A stretch of DNA of 64,000 bases. Origin: Dechloromonas sp. A34. GTDB taxonomy: Bacteria; Pseudomonadota; Gammaproteobacteria; Burkholderiales; Rhodocyclaceae. Positions 47,775 to 57,924 of this stretch are shown here, piece after piece; within the stretch, counting starts at the first letter, position 1; each line of letters begins with the position of its first letter. Below the pieces are notes generated by a model. That model was not told the DNA's origin. It did not search any database and saw only the letters and a program-made list of their open reading frames with translations. Where the stretch lies: contig NZ_CP102486.1 in assembly GCF_026261605.1 (NCBI RefSeq), positions 682,001 through 746,000 on the forward strand, read 5' to 3'. Both the position numbers and the translations under genes were made by a program.

Positions 47775-49138
47775 TCAGGCGACCACAGCCTTGAGGGCCA
47801 GGCCGATTACCGCGCTGGCCACGATGACATGGATCACCTGCATCTTGTAGCGGAAGAGCGCGATCGCGGCGGCCAGCGCGATGACGGCCGAGAGACCGTC
47901 GAAACTGCCGGCAAAGCCCTGCGGCCAGAAGACGTGATAGGCAAAAAACAGCGCCAGATTGAGGATGACGCCGACCACGGCGGCCGTGATGGCGGTGAGC
48001 GGAGCAGTGAATTTGAGGTCGTTGTGGGTGGTTTCGATCAGCGGCGCGCCGGCCAGGATGAAAAGGAATGAGGGCAGGAAGGTGAACCAGGTGACCAGGG
48101 CGGCCGCTAGCACGCCGGCCAGGAACAGGCTATCCGGCCCGAAGATCGCCTGTCCGTAGGCGCCGACGAAGCCGACGAAGGCGACGACCATGATCAGTGG
48201 TCCCGGTGTCGTTTCGCCGAGAGCCAGGCCGTCGATCATCTGGATCGGGGTCAGCCAGCCATATTGCCCGACTGCGCCCTGATAAACGTAGGGCAGCACG
48301 GCATAGGCGCCGCCGAAGGTGAGCAGGGCGGCCTTGGTGAAGAACCAGCCCATCCGGGTCAAGGTGTGATCCCAACCATGGACGGCGGTCAGCAGCCCCA
48401 TCGGGATCAGCCAAAGCAGGGCGCCGACAACGGCGACCCGGAGCAGCCTCTGCCAGGTGAACAGGGCATGCGGCGGGGTCGGGGTGTCGTCGTCGATCAG
48501 GGCGCGGCCAAACGACGAGGCGGCCTGGCCATGGCCGCCGCCGGCGGCGAAGCGCCCGGGGCGAGCCGTCCGCCGAAGTAGCCGATCAGGGCGGCGGCGG
48601 CGACGATGGCCGGGAAAGGCACGTCGAAGGCAAAGATGGCGACGAAGGCGGCGCCGGCGATCGCCCACAGGGCGCCGTTCTTCAGTGCGCGGGAGCCAAT
48701 GCGGTGGGTGGCCTGGACGACGATGGCGGTGACCGCGGGCTTGATCCCGAAGAACAGTCCGGCAACCAGCGGCGCCTCGCCGAAGGCGACATAGACCCAG
48801 GACAGCGCGATCAGGATGAACAGCGAGGGCAGCACGAACAGGGTGCCGGCGACGATGCCGCCCGCGGTTCGGTGCATCAGCCAGCCGATGTAGGTGGCCA
48901 GTTGCTGGGCTTCCGGGCCGGGCAGCACCATGCAGTAGTTCAGGGCATGGAGAAAGCGCCGTTCAGACAGCCAGCGCCGGTTCTCGACCAGTTCCTGATG
49001 CATCAGCGAAATCTGCCCGGCCGGGCCGCCGAAGCTAATGAAGCCGAGCTTGAGCCAGAAACGGAAGGCTTCCCAGAACGGCACCCGGGCCGGGGTGGCG
49101 TCCGGTGACTCGGTCACGGTGGCGGTAGGGCGGTTCAT
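47775..49138 (-). pseudogene. chrA: chromate transporter ChrA, frame broken once
   Basis: Two-domain CHR-family inner-membrane transporter for chromate efflux. The first frame (49138 to about 48560) encodes the N-terminal CHR domain ([38 protein letters not shown], two stretches). The second frame encodes the C-terminal CHR domain (FFTKAALLTFGGAYAVLPY, LALGETTPGPLIMV). One missing base at about 48554-48561 (a CCCGGGG stretch) restores one frame of 454 residues, the family's normal length. ATG at 49138. No chrB regulator is near. The break may be a sequencing error. Confidence 0.87.
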
Positions 49139-49169
49139 GACGACGCTGTCGCTTTCTGAGGGGGGCTGT

Positions 49170-49183
49170 CGGTTCGCGAACCG
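49170..49183. promoter_or_regulatory. perfect palindrome upstream of chrA
   Basis: CGGTTCGCGAACCG, a 14-base perfect palindrome 32 bases before the chrA start, in the divergent gap with the lipid cluster (49139-49393). It is a candidate operator; nothing else in the gap is recognised. Confidence 0.45.
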
Positions 49184-49393
49184 GACGGCGCGCGGCTGCA
49201 AAGTCGTAAGGATGCCAGAAGCGCGCTTGCCGGACGCAAGTTGCTGAACGAGCAGATCAGCTTGCCGGCGGCCCCCAGGTGCGGCAGTGCTTCGTACGCT
49301 CGGTTCATCGCCCGCAAGGGGCGGATTTCCAATGCCGATGTCCTTGCGTTTGGCATGCTATAGTCAGTCCCGGCCATTGTTCCCGTCGCTTTG

Positions 49394-50008
49394 ATGATCA
49401 GCATCTATCAGCTCAAACCGCGCTTTCAATCATTACTTCGCCCTCTGGTCAGGCAACTGGCGGCGGCGGGCGTCACCGCCAACGCGATCACCCTGCTGGC
49501 CATGGCGATCTCCTGCGCGCTGGGCGGCGTGCTGCTCGGCGCGACCGCGCCGTCACTGTTCCTGCTCCTGCCCCTGTGGATGTTTCTGCGCATGGCGTTC
49601 AACGCGGTAGATGGCATGCTGGCCCGCGAACACGGCCAGCAGACCCGCCTCGGGGCCTATCTCAACGAACTCAGCGATGTCGTTTCCGATGCCGCCCTGT
49701 ATTTGCCCTTCGTTGCCGTTGCCCCCTTCGGCTGGGCCAGCGTCGGGGCGGTGATCTTCCTTTCCAGCCTCTCGGAAATGACCGGAGCGCTGGCGCCGAT
49801 GGTCGGTGCGCCGCGCGCCTACGACGGCCCGATGGGCAAGAGCGACCGGGCGCTCGTCTTCGGCGGGCTGGGCTTGTGGCTGGGCCTGGCGGGCAGCCTG
49901 CCGGCGTGGGCGGTCTGGCTGATGCCGGCGGTGTCGGCGCTGATCCTCCTGAATATTGTCAACCGTATCCGCAGTGGCTTGCAGCAGGCCGCTGACCTTT
50001 CTTCCTGA
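49394..50008 (+). CDS. CDP-alcohol phosphatidyltransferase family protein (YnbA-like)
   Basis: A 204-residue polytopic membrane enzyme of the CDP-alcohol transferase family, which joins an alcohol to a CDP-lipid. The signature region is N70-x2-D73-G-x2-A-R-x8-G87-x3-N91-x3-D95. The usual family motif has four Asp; here the first and third positions are Asn. It begins a run of plus-strand genes resembling E. coli ynbABCD. The ATG at 49394 (MISIYQL) is chosen; an upstream TTG is in frame. The acceptor alcohol is unknown. Confidence 0.9.
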   Translation: MISIYQLKPRFQSLLRPLVRQLAAAGVTANAITLLAMAISCALGGVLLGATAPSLFLLLPLWMFLRMAFNAVDGMLAREHGQQTRLGAYLNELSDVVSDAALYLPFVAVAPFGWASVGAVIFLSSLSEMTGALAPMVGAPRAYDGPMGKSDRALVFGGLGLWLGLAGSLPAWAVWLMPAVSALILLNIVNRIRSGLQQAADLSS

Positions 50009-50017
50009 GGGTTCAAG

Positions 50018-51779
50018 ATGACCATTCCCCGCCAGGCAAGCGAACACACTTTTTCCACCCACGACAATGTCGAGTTGTTCTATCGCCACTGGCCAGCGAC
50101 CGGGCCGAGCGGCGCGGCGCTGTTCTGCTCTTCCATCGCGGTCACGAGCATTCGGCGCGGATGGCCCATCTGGTGGACGAACTGGATTTGCCGGGTTTCG
50201 ACTTCTTCGCCTGGGATGCCCGGGTCATGGCCATTCGCCCGGGGAGCGCGGCTATTCGCCCGGGTTCGCGACCTCGGTGCGCGATGTGCAGACTTTTGTC
50301 GATCATCTCGCTGCTGTCCACGGCCTTGCCGAGGAAGATCTGGCCATCGTCGCGCAAAGCGTCGGCGCCGTCCTGATCTCCACCTGGGCCCACGACTACG
50401 CACCGCGGATTCGCTGCCAGGTGCTCGCTTCGCCGGCTTTCAAGGTCAAGCTCTACGTGCCGCTGGCCCGGCCGGGCTTGCGCCTGATACAGCGCCTGCG
50501 CGGCAATTTCTTCGTCAATAGTTACGTCAAGGCCAAGTTCCTGACCCACGATCCGGCCCGCCAGTCGTCGTACAACAACGACCCGCTGATCAGTCGGCCG
50601 ATCTCGGTCAATATCCTGCTCGATCTGTATGCGGCTGCCGAGCGGGTGGTCGCCGATGCCCAGGCGATCACCGTCCCCACCCAGTTGCTGATCTCGGGCG
50701 CCGACTGGGTGGTGCATCACGCCCCACAGCACGAGTTCTTCGAGCGCCTCGGCGCGCCGGTCAAGGAGAAGCATGTCCTTGACGGCTTCTACCACGACAC
50801 GCTGGGCGAACTGGATCGCCAGCGGGCCACCGCCCCGGCCCGGCGTTTCATTCTCGAGGCTTTTGCCCAGCCCGTGCAACGCCCCGACCTCAACGACGCC
50901 GACCGCCGCGGGGCGACTCACGACGAGTCGCTGGCCCTGGCCCGGCCGCTGTCGCTGCTCAGCCCCCGCGGCCTGTACTGGGCGGCGACCCGCTTCGGCA
51001 TGAAGATCGGCGGCCTGCTCTCGGCCGGCGTGCGCCTCGGCCACGCCACCGGCTTCGATTCGGGCAGCACGCTCGATTACATCTACCGCAATACGCCGAC
51101 CGGACGCGGGCTGCTCGGCCGGATGATCGACAGTAACTACCTGAACGCCATCGGCTGGCGCGGCATCCGTCAGCGCAAGCTGCATATCGAGGAATTGCTG
51201 CGCCGGGCAATGGATGTCCGGCATGGCGAGCAAGGCGATATCCATGTCATGGATATTGCCGCCGGTCACGGGCGTTACGTGTTGGAGGCTTTGGAGCAGT
51301 ACCCGCATCGGCCGGCCTCGATCCTGCTGCGCGATTTCAGCGATCTGAACGTGCGGGCAGGCGCGGCGTTGATCGAACAAAAGGGGCTGGCCGGCATCGC
51401 CCGCTTTGTCCCCGGCGACGCCTTCGATGCCGCCTCGCTGGCGGCGGTGACACCGAAGCCCACGATCGGCATCGTCTCCGGGCTTTATGAACTGTTTCCG
51501 GAAAACGATGCGGTACGCCGCTCCTTGGCCGGGCTGGCGGCCGCCGTCGAACCGGGCGGCTTTCTGTTGTACACCGGGCAACCCTGGCATCCGCAACTCG
51601 AACTGATCGCCCGCGCGCTGACCAGCCATCGGCAAGGGCAAGCCTGGGTCATGCGTCGCCGGACCCAGGCCGAAATGGATCAGCTGGTGGCCGAGGCGGG
51701 GTTTGAAAAAATCGAGCAGCGGATCGATCAGTGGGGCATTTTCACGGTCTCGCTGGCCCGTCGCCGCGCCAGCGCATGA
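50018..51779 (+). pseudogene. alpha/beta hydrolase - SAM methyltransferase fusion (YnbC-like), frame broken twice
   Basis: The N-terminal half is an alpha/beta hydrolase (lysophospholipase-like). It starts MTIPRQASEHTFSTHDNVEL, continues in a second frame as VLLFHRGHEHSARMAHLVDELDL, read in pieces, then in a third frame as GHGHSPGERGYSPG. The nucleophile is probably the Ser in VAQSVGAVL. The C-terminal half is a class I SAM methyltransferase fold (VMDIAAGHGRYVLEAL). One missing base at about 50114-50121 and one at about 50221-50224 restore 587 residues, close to E. coli YnbC as I recall it. It starts nine bases after the CDP-alcohol transferase gene and ends in an ATGA overlap. Both breaks may be sequencing errors. 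Confidence 0.85.
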
Positions 51780-53130
51780 ACGAAAGCGCGGCGACTGCAC
51801 TGGTCGCGCCGGCGACATCGGCGGAGGCCCTGCCCTGGCGACGCGGTGTCGTCTGGCTGCTCTTTCTCGGTCCCTTCTTCTTTCTTTCCTACGGCTTCGC
51901 CAACTGGTGGGCGGCAACCCAGGCCGTTCCCGGCATCATGCTGTTCGACTGGGAGCGCCATATCCCGTTTGTGCCGTGGACCATCGTCCCCTACTGGTCG
52001 ATTGATCTGCTCTACGGTCTATCTTTTCTGCTCTGCCGCAGCTGCCGGGCGGTCGATACGCATGCCCTGCGTCTGCTGACGGCGCAACTAATCTGCATCA
52101 GCTGCTTCATCGTTTTTCCGCTGCACTTCAGTTTTCAACGACCGGCCACGAGCGGTCTGTTCGGCACGATGTTCGATGTCCTGGCCGGTTTTGACCAGCC
52201 TTTCAATCAGGCCCCGTCCTTGCACATCGCGCTGCTGGTCGTTCTCTGGGTGCGGTTTGCCGAAGCCAGCCGCGGTTTCTGGCGTCTGCTGACGCATGGC
52301 TGGGCGGGGCTGATTGGGCTCTCGGTGTTGACCACCTACCAGCATCACTTCTTCGATGTGCCGACCGGGGCGCTGGTCGGTTTGCTCTGCCTCTGGCTGT
52401 GGCCGGATGACGCGCTCGCCAGGCCGCGGCGGTGGTCTTTCACTCCGTCCCCGGCGCGCCGCCGGATCGCCGGGCTTACCTGGCGGCGGCGCTGCTCTGC
52501 ATTGCTGCGGGCTCGATCGGCGGATTCGCCTGGTGGCTGCTCTGGCCGGCCGTCGCCCTTGGCCTGGTCGGCCTGATCTATCTTGCCTTGGGGGCGGCCG
52601 GCTTCCAGAAGCGGGAAGCTCGTCTCAGCCTTGCCAGTAGCTGGCTGTTGGCGCCTTACCTTGCCGCCGCCTGGCTCAATTCGCGGCTATGGACGTCGCG
52701 CCAGCCGGCTCCGGTGCAGGTTGCCGATGGTGTCTGGCTGGGTCGCATGCAGACCCGGCGTGAGATGGCAACGGGGAGATTCGCCGGCCTGCTCGATTTG
52801 ACGGCGGAGTTGCCGGCGCCACAGGGGGGCTGGTCCTATCTCAATCGGCCTTGGCTGGATCTTGTGCCGCCAACGAGCGCGGAGCTGGTTCTGGCCGCCG
52901 ATGCCATCGACACGCTACGTCGGCAAGGCCCGTTGCTGGTCTGTTGCGCCCTCGGCTACTCGCGCAGTGCCGCGGCGGTCGCCGCCTGGCTGCTGCGGAC
53001 CGGCCGGGCAGGCGGGATCGACGAAGCCGTTCAGCTGATCGCGGCCTGCCGTCCGCCGGTCGTACTCGGAGCGGCGCATCGCGCGGCTTTGCAGGGGGCA
53101 CTAGCCGATCCGAAGGCGGCGCATGGCTGA
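51776..53130 (+). pseudogene. PAP2 phosphatase - dual-specificity phosphatase fusion (YnbD-like), frame broken once
   Basis: The first frame (from the ATG at 51776) encodes a membrane PAP2-type phosphatase with the PSLH motif (FNQAPSLHIALL) and the HHFFDVPTG block carrying the catalytic His. The second frame adds more membrane helices and a dual-specificity/Tyr phosphatase domain with C-x5-R (CALGYSRS). One missing base at about 52425-52434 joins the frames as ARPRRVVFHSV, giving 451 residues, similar to the single-chain YnbD of E. coli. Alternatively these are two genes. It overlaps its upstream neighbour by ATGA and the next gene by eight bases. Confidence 0.82.
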
Positions 53131-53599
53131 GCCGAGTGCCGGGCAGCGGGCCAGCCTGACGGCACTTTGGCTCGACGGGGGGCGGAGCCTGGACCGGCTC
53201 AGCACGGCCTTGACGCTTTTGGCATTGGCAGCGGCGCTGTGGAGCGGGGGCAACGGGGTGGCGCAGTTCATTTTGTTGTTGGGGGTGTTCCTGGGCGGCC
53301 TGGAAAATATTTACGCTCTGCGCGTCGCCTTCGATCAACGCATCTTTGCCGCCTGGGCCGGGCAGTGGCCGGTAACGGAAAGCTTCGCGCCGGATGTCGC
53401 CCTGGCCGAATTCGACCAGGCATTGCTGCGCATGCATCTGCGTCCGGCCACGGCGCTGGCCGCGCGCAGCCTCGATGAACGGATTGCCGGGGCCTGCGCC
53501 TTGCTGCGCAAACAGGGGCTCTGTCTGGCCTGCCAGTTCTTTGTCTTGCTTACCGCTGCCAGCCTCAAGCTGATCGGGCTTTTCGGTCATGGCCTTTGA
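53123..53599 (+). CDS. small membrane protein of unknown function in the lipid cluster
   Basis: A 158-residue protein with two hydrophobic stretches near the N-terminus (about 25-57, split by a short GGNG turn) and one near the C-terminus (about 132-153), and a soluble middle. It overlaps the upstream YnbD-like gene by eight bases and the acyltransferase gene by eleven, so it is co-translated with the lipid genes. No family recognised; it has no counterpart that I recall in the E. coli ynb cluster. Confidence 0.75.
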   Translation: MAEPSAGQRASLTALWLDGGRSLDRLSTALTLLALAAALWSGGNGVAQFILLLGVFLGGLENIYALRVAFDQRIFAAWAGQWPVTESFAPDVALAEFDQALLRMHLRPATALAARSLDERIAGACALLRKQGLCLACQFFVLLTAASLKLIGLFGHGL

Positions 53600-54215
53600 A
53601 CACTTAACGGCTGCCGCCATCTGTGCCTTCGCCAAGGCGGTGACCGGGGTGCGTGCGCTGTGGCGCGGCAGTTCGCCGACTGCCCGGCAGCGCATCTACT
53701 TCGCCAACCACACCAGCCACGGCGATTTCGTCCTGATCTGGGCAGCCCTGCCTGGCGCATTGCGCGGCCGGACGCGGCCGGTGGCTCGGGCCGATTACTG
53801 GCAGCGCGGTGCATGGCGCCGCTTCATCGTTGAACGGGTTTTTCGCGGCGTGCTGATTGCCCCGGCCGCCGGTCGTCACCATGCCTTCAATCCGCTCGAA
53901 CAGATGAACGCGGCGCTGGCCGAGGGCGATTCGCTGATCGTTTTCCCCGAAGGCACCCGCAACCCCGGCGTGGGACTCCTGCCCTTCAAGAGCGGTCTCT
54001 ACCATTTGGCCCGGGCCCATCCCGAGGTCGAGTTCATTCCGGTCTGGATCGAAAATCTGGGGCGGGTGATGCCCAAGGGGGCCTTGATTCCGATTCCGCT
54101 GTTATGCACACTGTGTTTCGGTCAGGCCCTCGAAATCCGGCCTGACGAGAGCAAGCCCGACTTTCTCGAACGCGCCCGGGCAAGCATGCTGGCGCTGGCC
54201 CCTCCCGGCGACTAG
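53589..54215 (+). CDS. lysophospholipid acyltransferase family protein (PlsC-like)
   Basis: A 208-residue acyltransferase with the H-x4-D motif (NHTSHGDF) and the FPEGTR motif (IVFPEGTRNPG), which form the catalytic and glycerol-phosphate-binding sites of 1-acylglycerol-3-phosphate acyltransferases. It is short but complete for the core fold. Overlapping the preceding small gene and 5 bases before the CDP-DAG synthase-like gene, it could supply phosphatidate to that enzyme. The donor (acyl-ACP or acyl-CoA) is unknown. Confidence 0.9.
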   Translation: MAFEHLTAAAICAFAKAVTGVRALWRGSSPTARQRIYFANHTSHGDFVLIWAALPGALRGRTRPVARADYWQRGAWRRFIVERVFRGVLIAPAAGRHHAFNPLEQMNAALAEGDSLIVFPEGTRNPGVGLLPFKSGLYHLARAHPEVEFIPVWIENLGRVMPKGALIPIPLLCTLCFGQALEIRPDESKPDFLERARASMLALAPPGD

Positions 54216-54220
54216 AAACG

Positions 54221-55165
54221 ATGAATCCTCAGGAAACGCTCATTTCGGTGTTCGGCGGCGTTTTCGCCCTGCTGCTGGTCGCCAGCGGCATCGGCGCGGC
54301 GCTCAAATTCCGCCTCGCGCCGGGCCAGGTCAGTGCCACGATCGACAACCTGAACGCCCGCATCAAGGCATGGTGGGCGATGATCGGCCTGCTCGCCCTG
54401 GCTTTCTGGGTCGGGCCGCTGGGCATCATCCTGTTGTTCGCCTTCATTTCTTTTCAGTGCCTGCGCGAGTTCATCTCGCTGACCCATACCCGGCGCGGCG
54501 ATCACCAGGCGCTGGTCTGGTGTTTCTTCTTCTTTCTGCCGGTGCAGTATTTTCTGATCGCCTCCAACTGGTATGGCCTGTTTTCCATCCTGATCCCGGT
54601 CTACGCCTTCCTGCTGCTGCCGATTGCCGCCACTTTGGGCAGCGATACTACCCGTTTTCTCGAACGCGCCGCCAAGATGCAATGGGGCCTGATGATCGGC
54701 GTCTATTGCCTGTCGCACGTGCCGGCGTTGATGACGCTGGAAATCCCCGGCTACGAAGGGCGCAATGCGCTGCTGATCGCTTTTCTGGTGCTGACCGTGC
54801 AGTCCAGCGACGTCTTCCAGTATGTATGGGGGAAACTGCTCGGCAAGCGCAAGATCCTGCCCGCGATCTCGCCCTCGAAGACCCTGGAGGGGCTAATCGG
54901 CGGGGTCCTGACCTCGACCGCGGTCGGCGCTGCCCTATGGTGGATCACGCCGTTCAACCCCTGGCAGGCGGCTCTGATCGCCCTGACCATCAACATGATG
55001 GGCTTTTTCGGCGGCCTGGTCCTCTCGGCGATCAAGCGCGACCGCGGGGTCAAGGACTGGGGCAGCATGATCGAGGGTCATGGCGGCATGCTCGACCGGG
55101 TCGATTCGATCAGCTTTTCGGCGCCGATTTTCTTTCACATCGTCCGTTACTGGTGGGTTCCCTGA
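54221..55165 (+). CDS. phosphatidate cytidylyltransferase family protein (YnbB/CdsA-like)
   Basis: A 314-residue polytopic membrane protein that should make CDP-diacylglycerol from phosphatidate and CTP. The CdsA signature region is present near the C-terminus: SPSKTLEGLIGG, followed by LVLSAIKRDRGVKDWG and GHGGMLDRVDSI with the conserved Asp residues. Its product is the expected substrate of the CDP-alcohol transferase that heads the cluster. It most resembles the E. coli paralogue YnbB in context. A housekeeping cdsA would be expected elsewhere in the genome. Confidence 0.92.
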   Translation: MNPQETLISVFGGVFALLLVASGIGAALKFRLAPGQVSATIDNLNARIKAWWAMIGLLALAFWVGPLGIILLFAFISFQCLREFISLTHTRRGDHQALVWCFFFFLPVQYFLIASNWYGLFSILIPVYAFLLLPIAATLGSDTTRFLERAAKMQWGLMIGVYCLSHVPALMTLEIPGYEGRNALLIAFLVLTVQSSDVFQYVWGKLLGKRKILPAISPSKTLEGLIGGVLTSTAVGAALWWITPFNPWQAALIALTINMMGFFGGLVLSAIKRDRGVKDWGSMIEGHGGMLDRVDSISFSAPIFFHIVRYWWVP

Positions 55166-55206
55166 GCCGGCCCCTTATCCACAACACCCTTCCGAAAGGA
55201 CAAAGC

Positions 55207-55800
55207 ATGCGAAATTCCCTCCTGGTCTTTCTGCTGAGCCTGGTGCTCGGTACCTCTCTGGCTTTTGGCGAAGACGAGCGCGCCGCTGATCGCCAGCAAT
55301 TGCTGGGCATCCTCGGCGACATCGAGCACGGCATCAACGATGCCAATATCGAACTGATGGTCAGGCATATCGACGACAAAGCCGTCGTCACCTGGCTCAA
55401 TGCCGAAGTCTCGCAAGGTCCGGATGGCGTGCGTGCCTACTTCAAGCGCATGGTCGGCAGCGGGCCGGATACCGTGCTCAGCAAGTATCAGACGCACCCG
55501 AAGATCAGCCAGCCGGCGATATTCTACGGTGACGTGGCGGTGGCTAACGGGACGACCGAAGACGAGTTCACGCCGCACCGCCGTTCCGTTTTCAACTTCA
55601 GTTCGCGGTGGACGGCGAGCCTGCGCAAGGTCGACGGGCAATGGAAGATCATCGCCCTCAATCTGTCCACGAATACCTTCAACAATGCGCTGATCAGCGA
55701 ACTCGAACGCTTTGCCCTGCTCACCGGTGTCGGCGGCTTGCTGGGCGGCCTGTTGCTGGCCGCCGCCTGGGCTTATTTCCGGCGCCGCCGCCCGGTGTGA
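55207..55800 (+). CDS. secreted or membrane-anchored NTF2-like (SnoaL/DUF4440-type) protein
   Basis: A 197-residue protein with an N-terminal signal (MRNSLLVFLLSLVLGTSLAFG), a domain resembling the NTF2-like fold (LGDIEHGINDANIELMVRHI, KVDGQWKIIALNLS) and a C-terminal membrane segment (about 170-190) followed by a basic tail. It would place the folded domain in the periplasm. It starts 41 bases after the CdsA-like gene, so it may belong to the lipid operon. No enzymatic role can be given. Confidence 0.78.
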   Translation: MRNSLLVFLLSLVLGTSLAFGEDERAADRQQLLGILGDIEHGINDANIELMVRHIDDKAVVTWLNAEVSQGPDGVRAYFKRMVGSGPDTVLSKYQTHPKISQPAIFYGDVAVANGTTEDEFTPHRRSVFNFSSRWTASLRKVDGQWKIIALNLSTNTFNNALISELERFALLTGVGGLLGGLLLAAAWAYFRRRRPV

Positions 55801-55803
55801 GGA

Positions 55804-56145
55804 CTAGGCCTTCTTGACGAACTCCGACTTCAGTTGCATTGCGCCGATGCCGTCGATCTTGCAGTCGATGTCGTGGTCGCCATCGACCAGGCGGATGTTC
55901 TTGACCTTGGTGCCGACCTTGACGACCGATGACGAGCCCTTGATCTTCAGGTCCTTGATCACCGTGACGCTGTCGCCGTCCTGAAGCAGGTTGCCGTTGG
56001 CGTCCTTCCAGACTCGCGCCTGCTCGGTGTTGGCGGCCGCCGCATCCTGACTCCATTCATGCGCGCACTCCGGGCAGACGAACATGTTGCCCTGCTCGTA
56101 GGTGTATTCGGAGCTGCATTGGGGGCATTTGGGCAAATCGCTCAT
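55804..56145 (-). CDS. yjdM: zinc-ribbon PhnA/YjdM-family protein
   Basis: A 113-residue protein with an N-terminal zinc ribbon (CPQCSSEY and CPECAHEW) and the conserved C-terminal domain ([40 protein letters not shown]; two stretches). This family is named after phnA, but it is not part of the phosphonate lyase and its function is unclear. Convergent with the NTF2-like gene. Confidence 0.93.
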   Translation of the reverse strand: MSDLPKCPQCSSEYTYEQGNMFVCPECAHEWSQDAAAANTEQARVWKDANGNLLQDGDSVTVIKDLKIKGSSSVVKVGTKVKNIRLVDGDHDIDCKIDGIGAMQLKSEFVKKA

Positions 56146-56158
56146 GGTGTTTTCCTTT

Positions 56159-57850
56159 TCAGTAATCTTCTTCAGAGTTGCCCATCAGGTTGGGCAGCAG
56201 GATATAGGCGCGCTTGAGGGCCGAGGAGAGGTCGGGGCAGACGTTGTCGTCGCCCAGGTGATCGACGAAGCCGGAGCGATAGAGCAGCGAACCGGGTTGT
56301 GAATTGAGACCGCAGACGAGCAGCGTACAGCCGCGCTTGTGCAGCTTGTCAAGCAGGTTTTCCAGGCCCTCGAGGCCGGTGGTGTCGAGCTGGATCAGTT
56401 GCGTCATGTCGAGGATGACGACTTCCGGGTGGCCGGCCGCCGGGTCGAGTAATACTTCGAGTTTGTTCACGGCACCGAAGAACAGCGAGCCGAACAACTG
56501 CCAGGCGGCAACGCGCATCGTGCCGTCCGGGTAGAGGAATTGCGGCTCGCTGGCTTCTTCGCGCAGATGCCGGCGTTCGACGCGGGTCAGTTCCGACATT
56601 CGGTAGATGAAGAACAGGCTGGCCAGCACCATGCCCAGTTCGACGGCGATGGTCAGGTCGAAGACGACAGTGACGAAAAAGGTGGCGAGCAGGATGACCC
56701 GGTAGTTGTAGGAGAAACGGCGCAACTTCTTGAATTCGTGCCATTCGCCCATATTGATGGCGACCACCATGACGATCGCCGACAGCGTGGCGAGCGGCAC
56801 GTAGGAAGCGAGCGGGGCGGCGATCAGGACGATGCCAAGCAGGACGAGGGCATGGATGATGCCGGCGATCGGCGTGCGGCCACCGGACTTGACGTTGGTT
56901 GTCGTGCGGGCGATGGCGCCGGTCGCTGCAAAACCGCCGAAGAGCGGGGCGGCGATATTGGCCAAGCCCTGAGCGACCAGCTCCTGGTTGGGGTCGTGGC
57001 GGTCGTCGATCTGGCCGTCGGCGACGCGGGCCGAGAGCAGCGACTCGATGGCGCCGAGCAGGGCGATGGTGATGGCCGGCGGGATCAGCTTGCCGAAATC
57101 GTGGATCGACAGGTCGGGCAGGCCGAAATTGGGCAGTTCCTGCGGAATGCCGTTGAAGCGGCTGCCGATGGTTTCGACCGGCAGGTCGAACAGGAAGGCG
57201 GCCAGGGTGCCGATCAGCAACACGGCGAGCGGTCCGGGGGCGCGGCGCAGTACGGCAATGCGCTGGGCCAGTCGATTGTAGGAGAGCAGGAAAACGAAAC
57301 AGGCGGTAGCCAGGGCCAGGGTCGGCAGATCGACGGTGTGGGCGTTGGCGGCCAGGGTCTGGATGCGGTGAAAGAATTCGGCCGGCAGGTTGTCGATTTT
57401 CAGGCCGAAGAAGTCCTTGATCTGGGCGAGGAAGATGACGACGGCGATGCCGTTGGTGAAGCCGATGACGACGGTGATCGGGATGAAACGGATCAGTTGC
57501 CCCAACCGTGCCAGGCCCATGGCGAGCAGAAAAATGCCGGCGAGAATGGTCGCCCCCATCAGGTTGGCGAAGCCGTGCATGGCGACGATGCCGTACACGA
57601 TGGGGATGAAGGCGCCGGTCGGGCCGCCGATCTGCACCCGCGAGCCGCCGAACGCCGAGGTGATCAGGCCGGCGACGATTGCGGTCCAGATGCCGGCGGC
57701 CGGCGAGCACCCCGAGGCGATGGCGAAGGCCATGGCGAGCGGCAGGGCGAGGACGCCGACCGTGATCCCCGAAGCCAGATCCTTGCCGAATTGCGCCCGG
57801 TTGTAGCCTGGCAGACAATCCAGCAGCTTGGGGTGGAAGGCGATTTTCAT
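56159..57850 (-). CDS. SulP-family anion transporter with STAS domain
   Basis: A 563-residue inner-membrane transporter: a membrane domain of about 12-14 helices ([35 protein letters not shown]) and a C-terminal cytoplasmic STAS domain ([27 protein letters not shown], split at the acidic core). Family members carry sulfate, bicarbonate or dicarboxylates; the substrate cannot be told from sequence here. Divergent from an RHH protein gene, with a 104-base gap containing repeats. Confidence 0.94.
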   Translation of the reverse strand: MKIAFHPKLLDCLPGYNRAQFGKDLASGITVGVLALPLAMAFAIASGCSPAAGIWTAIVAGLITSAFGGSRVQIGGPTGAFIPIVYGIVAMHGFANLMGATILAGIFLLAMGLARLGQLIRFIPITVVIGFTNGIAVVIFLAQIKDFFGLKIDNLPAEFFHRIQTLAANAHTVDLPTLALATACFVFLLSYNRLAQRIAVLRRAPGPLAVLLIGTLAAFLFDLPVETIGSRFNGIPQELPNFGLPDLSIHDFGKLIPPAITIALLGAIESLLSARVADGQIDDRHDPNQELVAQGLANIAAPLFGGFAATGAIARTTTNVKSGGRTPIAGIIHALVLLGIVLIAAPLASYVPLATLSAIVMVVAINMGEWHEFKKLRRFSYNYRVILLATFFVTVVFDLTIAVELGMVLASLFFIYRMSELTRVERRHLREEASEPQFLYPDGTMRVAAWQLFGSLFFGAVNKLEVLLDPAAGHPEVVILDMTQLIQLDTTGLEGLENLLDKLHKRGCTLLVCGLNSQPGSLLYRSGFVDHLGDDNVCPDLSSALKRAYILLPNLMGNSEEDY

Positions 57851-57905
57851 GGCATGCGCTCGAAGGGTAAGCGCAGGATTATATGAGCGCCCAATGATTG
57901 GTCAA

Positions 57906-57924
57906 TGTTAATCGTATGTTAACA
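57906..57924. promoter_or_regulatory. TGTTAA repeats upstream of the RHH gene
   Basis: Two direct copies of TGTTAA (57906-57911 and 57917-57922), 11 bases apart start to start; the second is part of the palindrome TGTTAACA (57917-57924). Ribbon-helix-helix proteins bind such spaced repeats, so self-control, and control of the divergent SulP gene, is plausible. A further GATTC/GAATC pair lies at 57931-57952. Confidence 0.45.
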
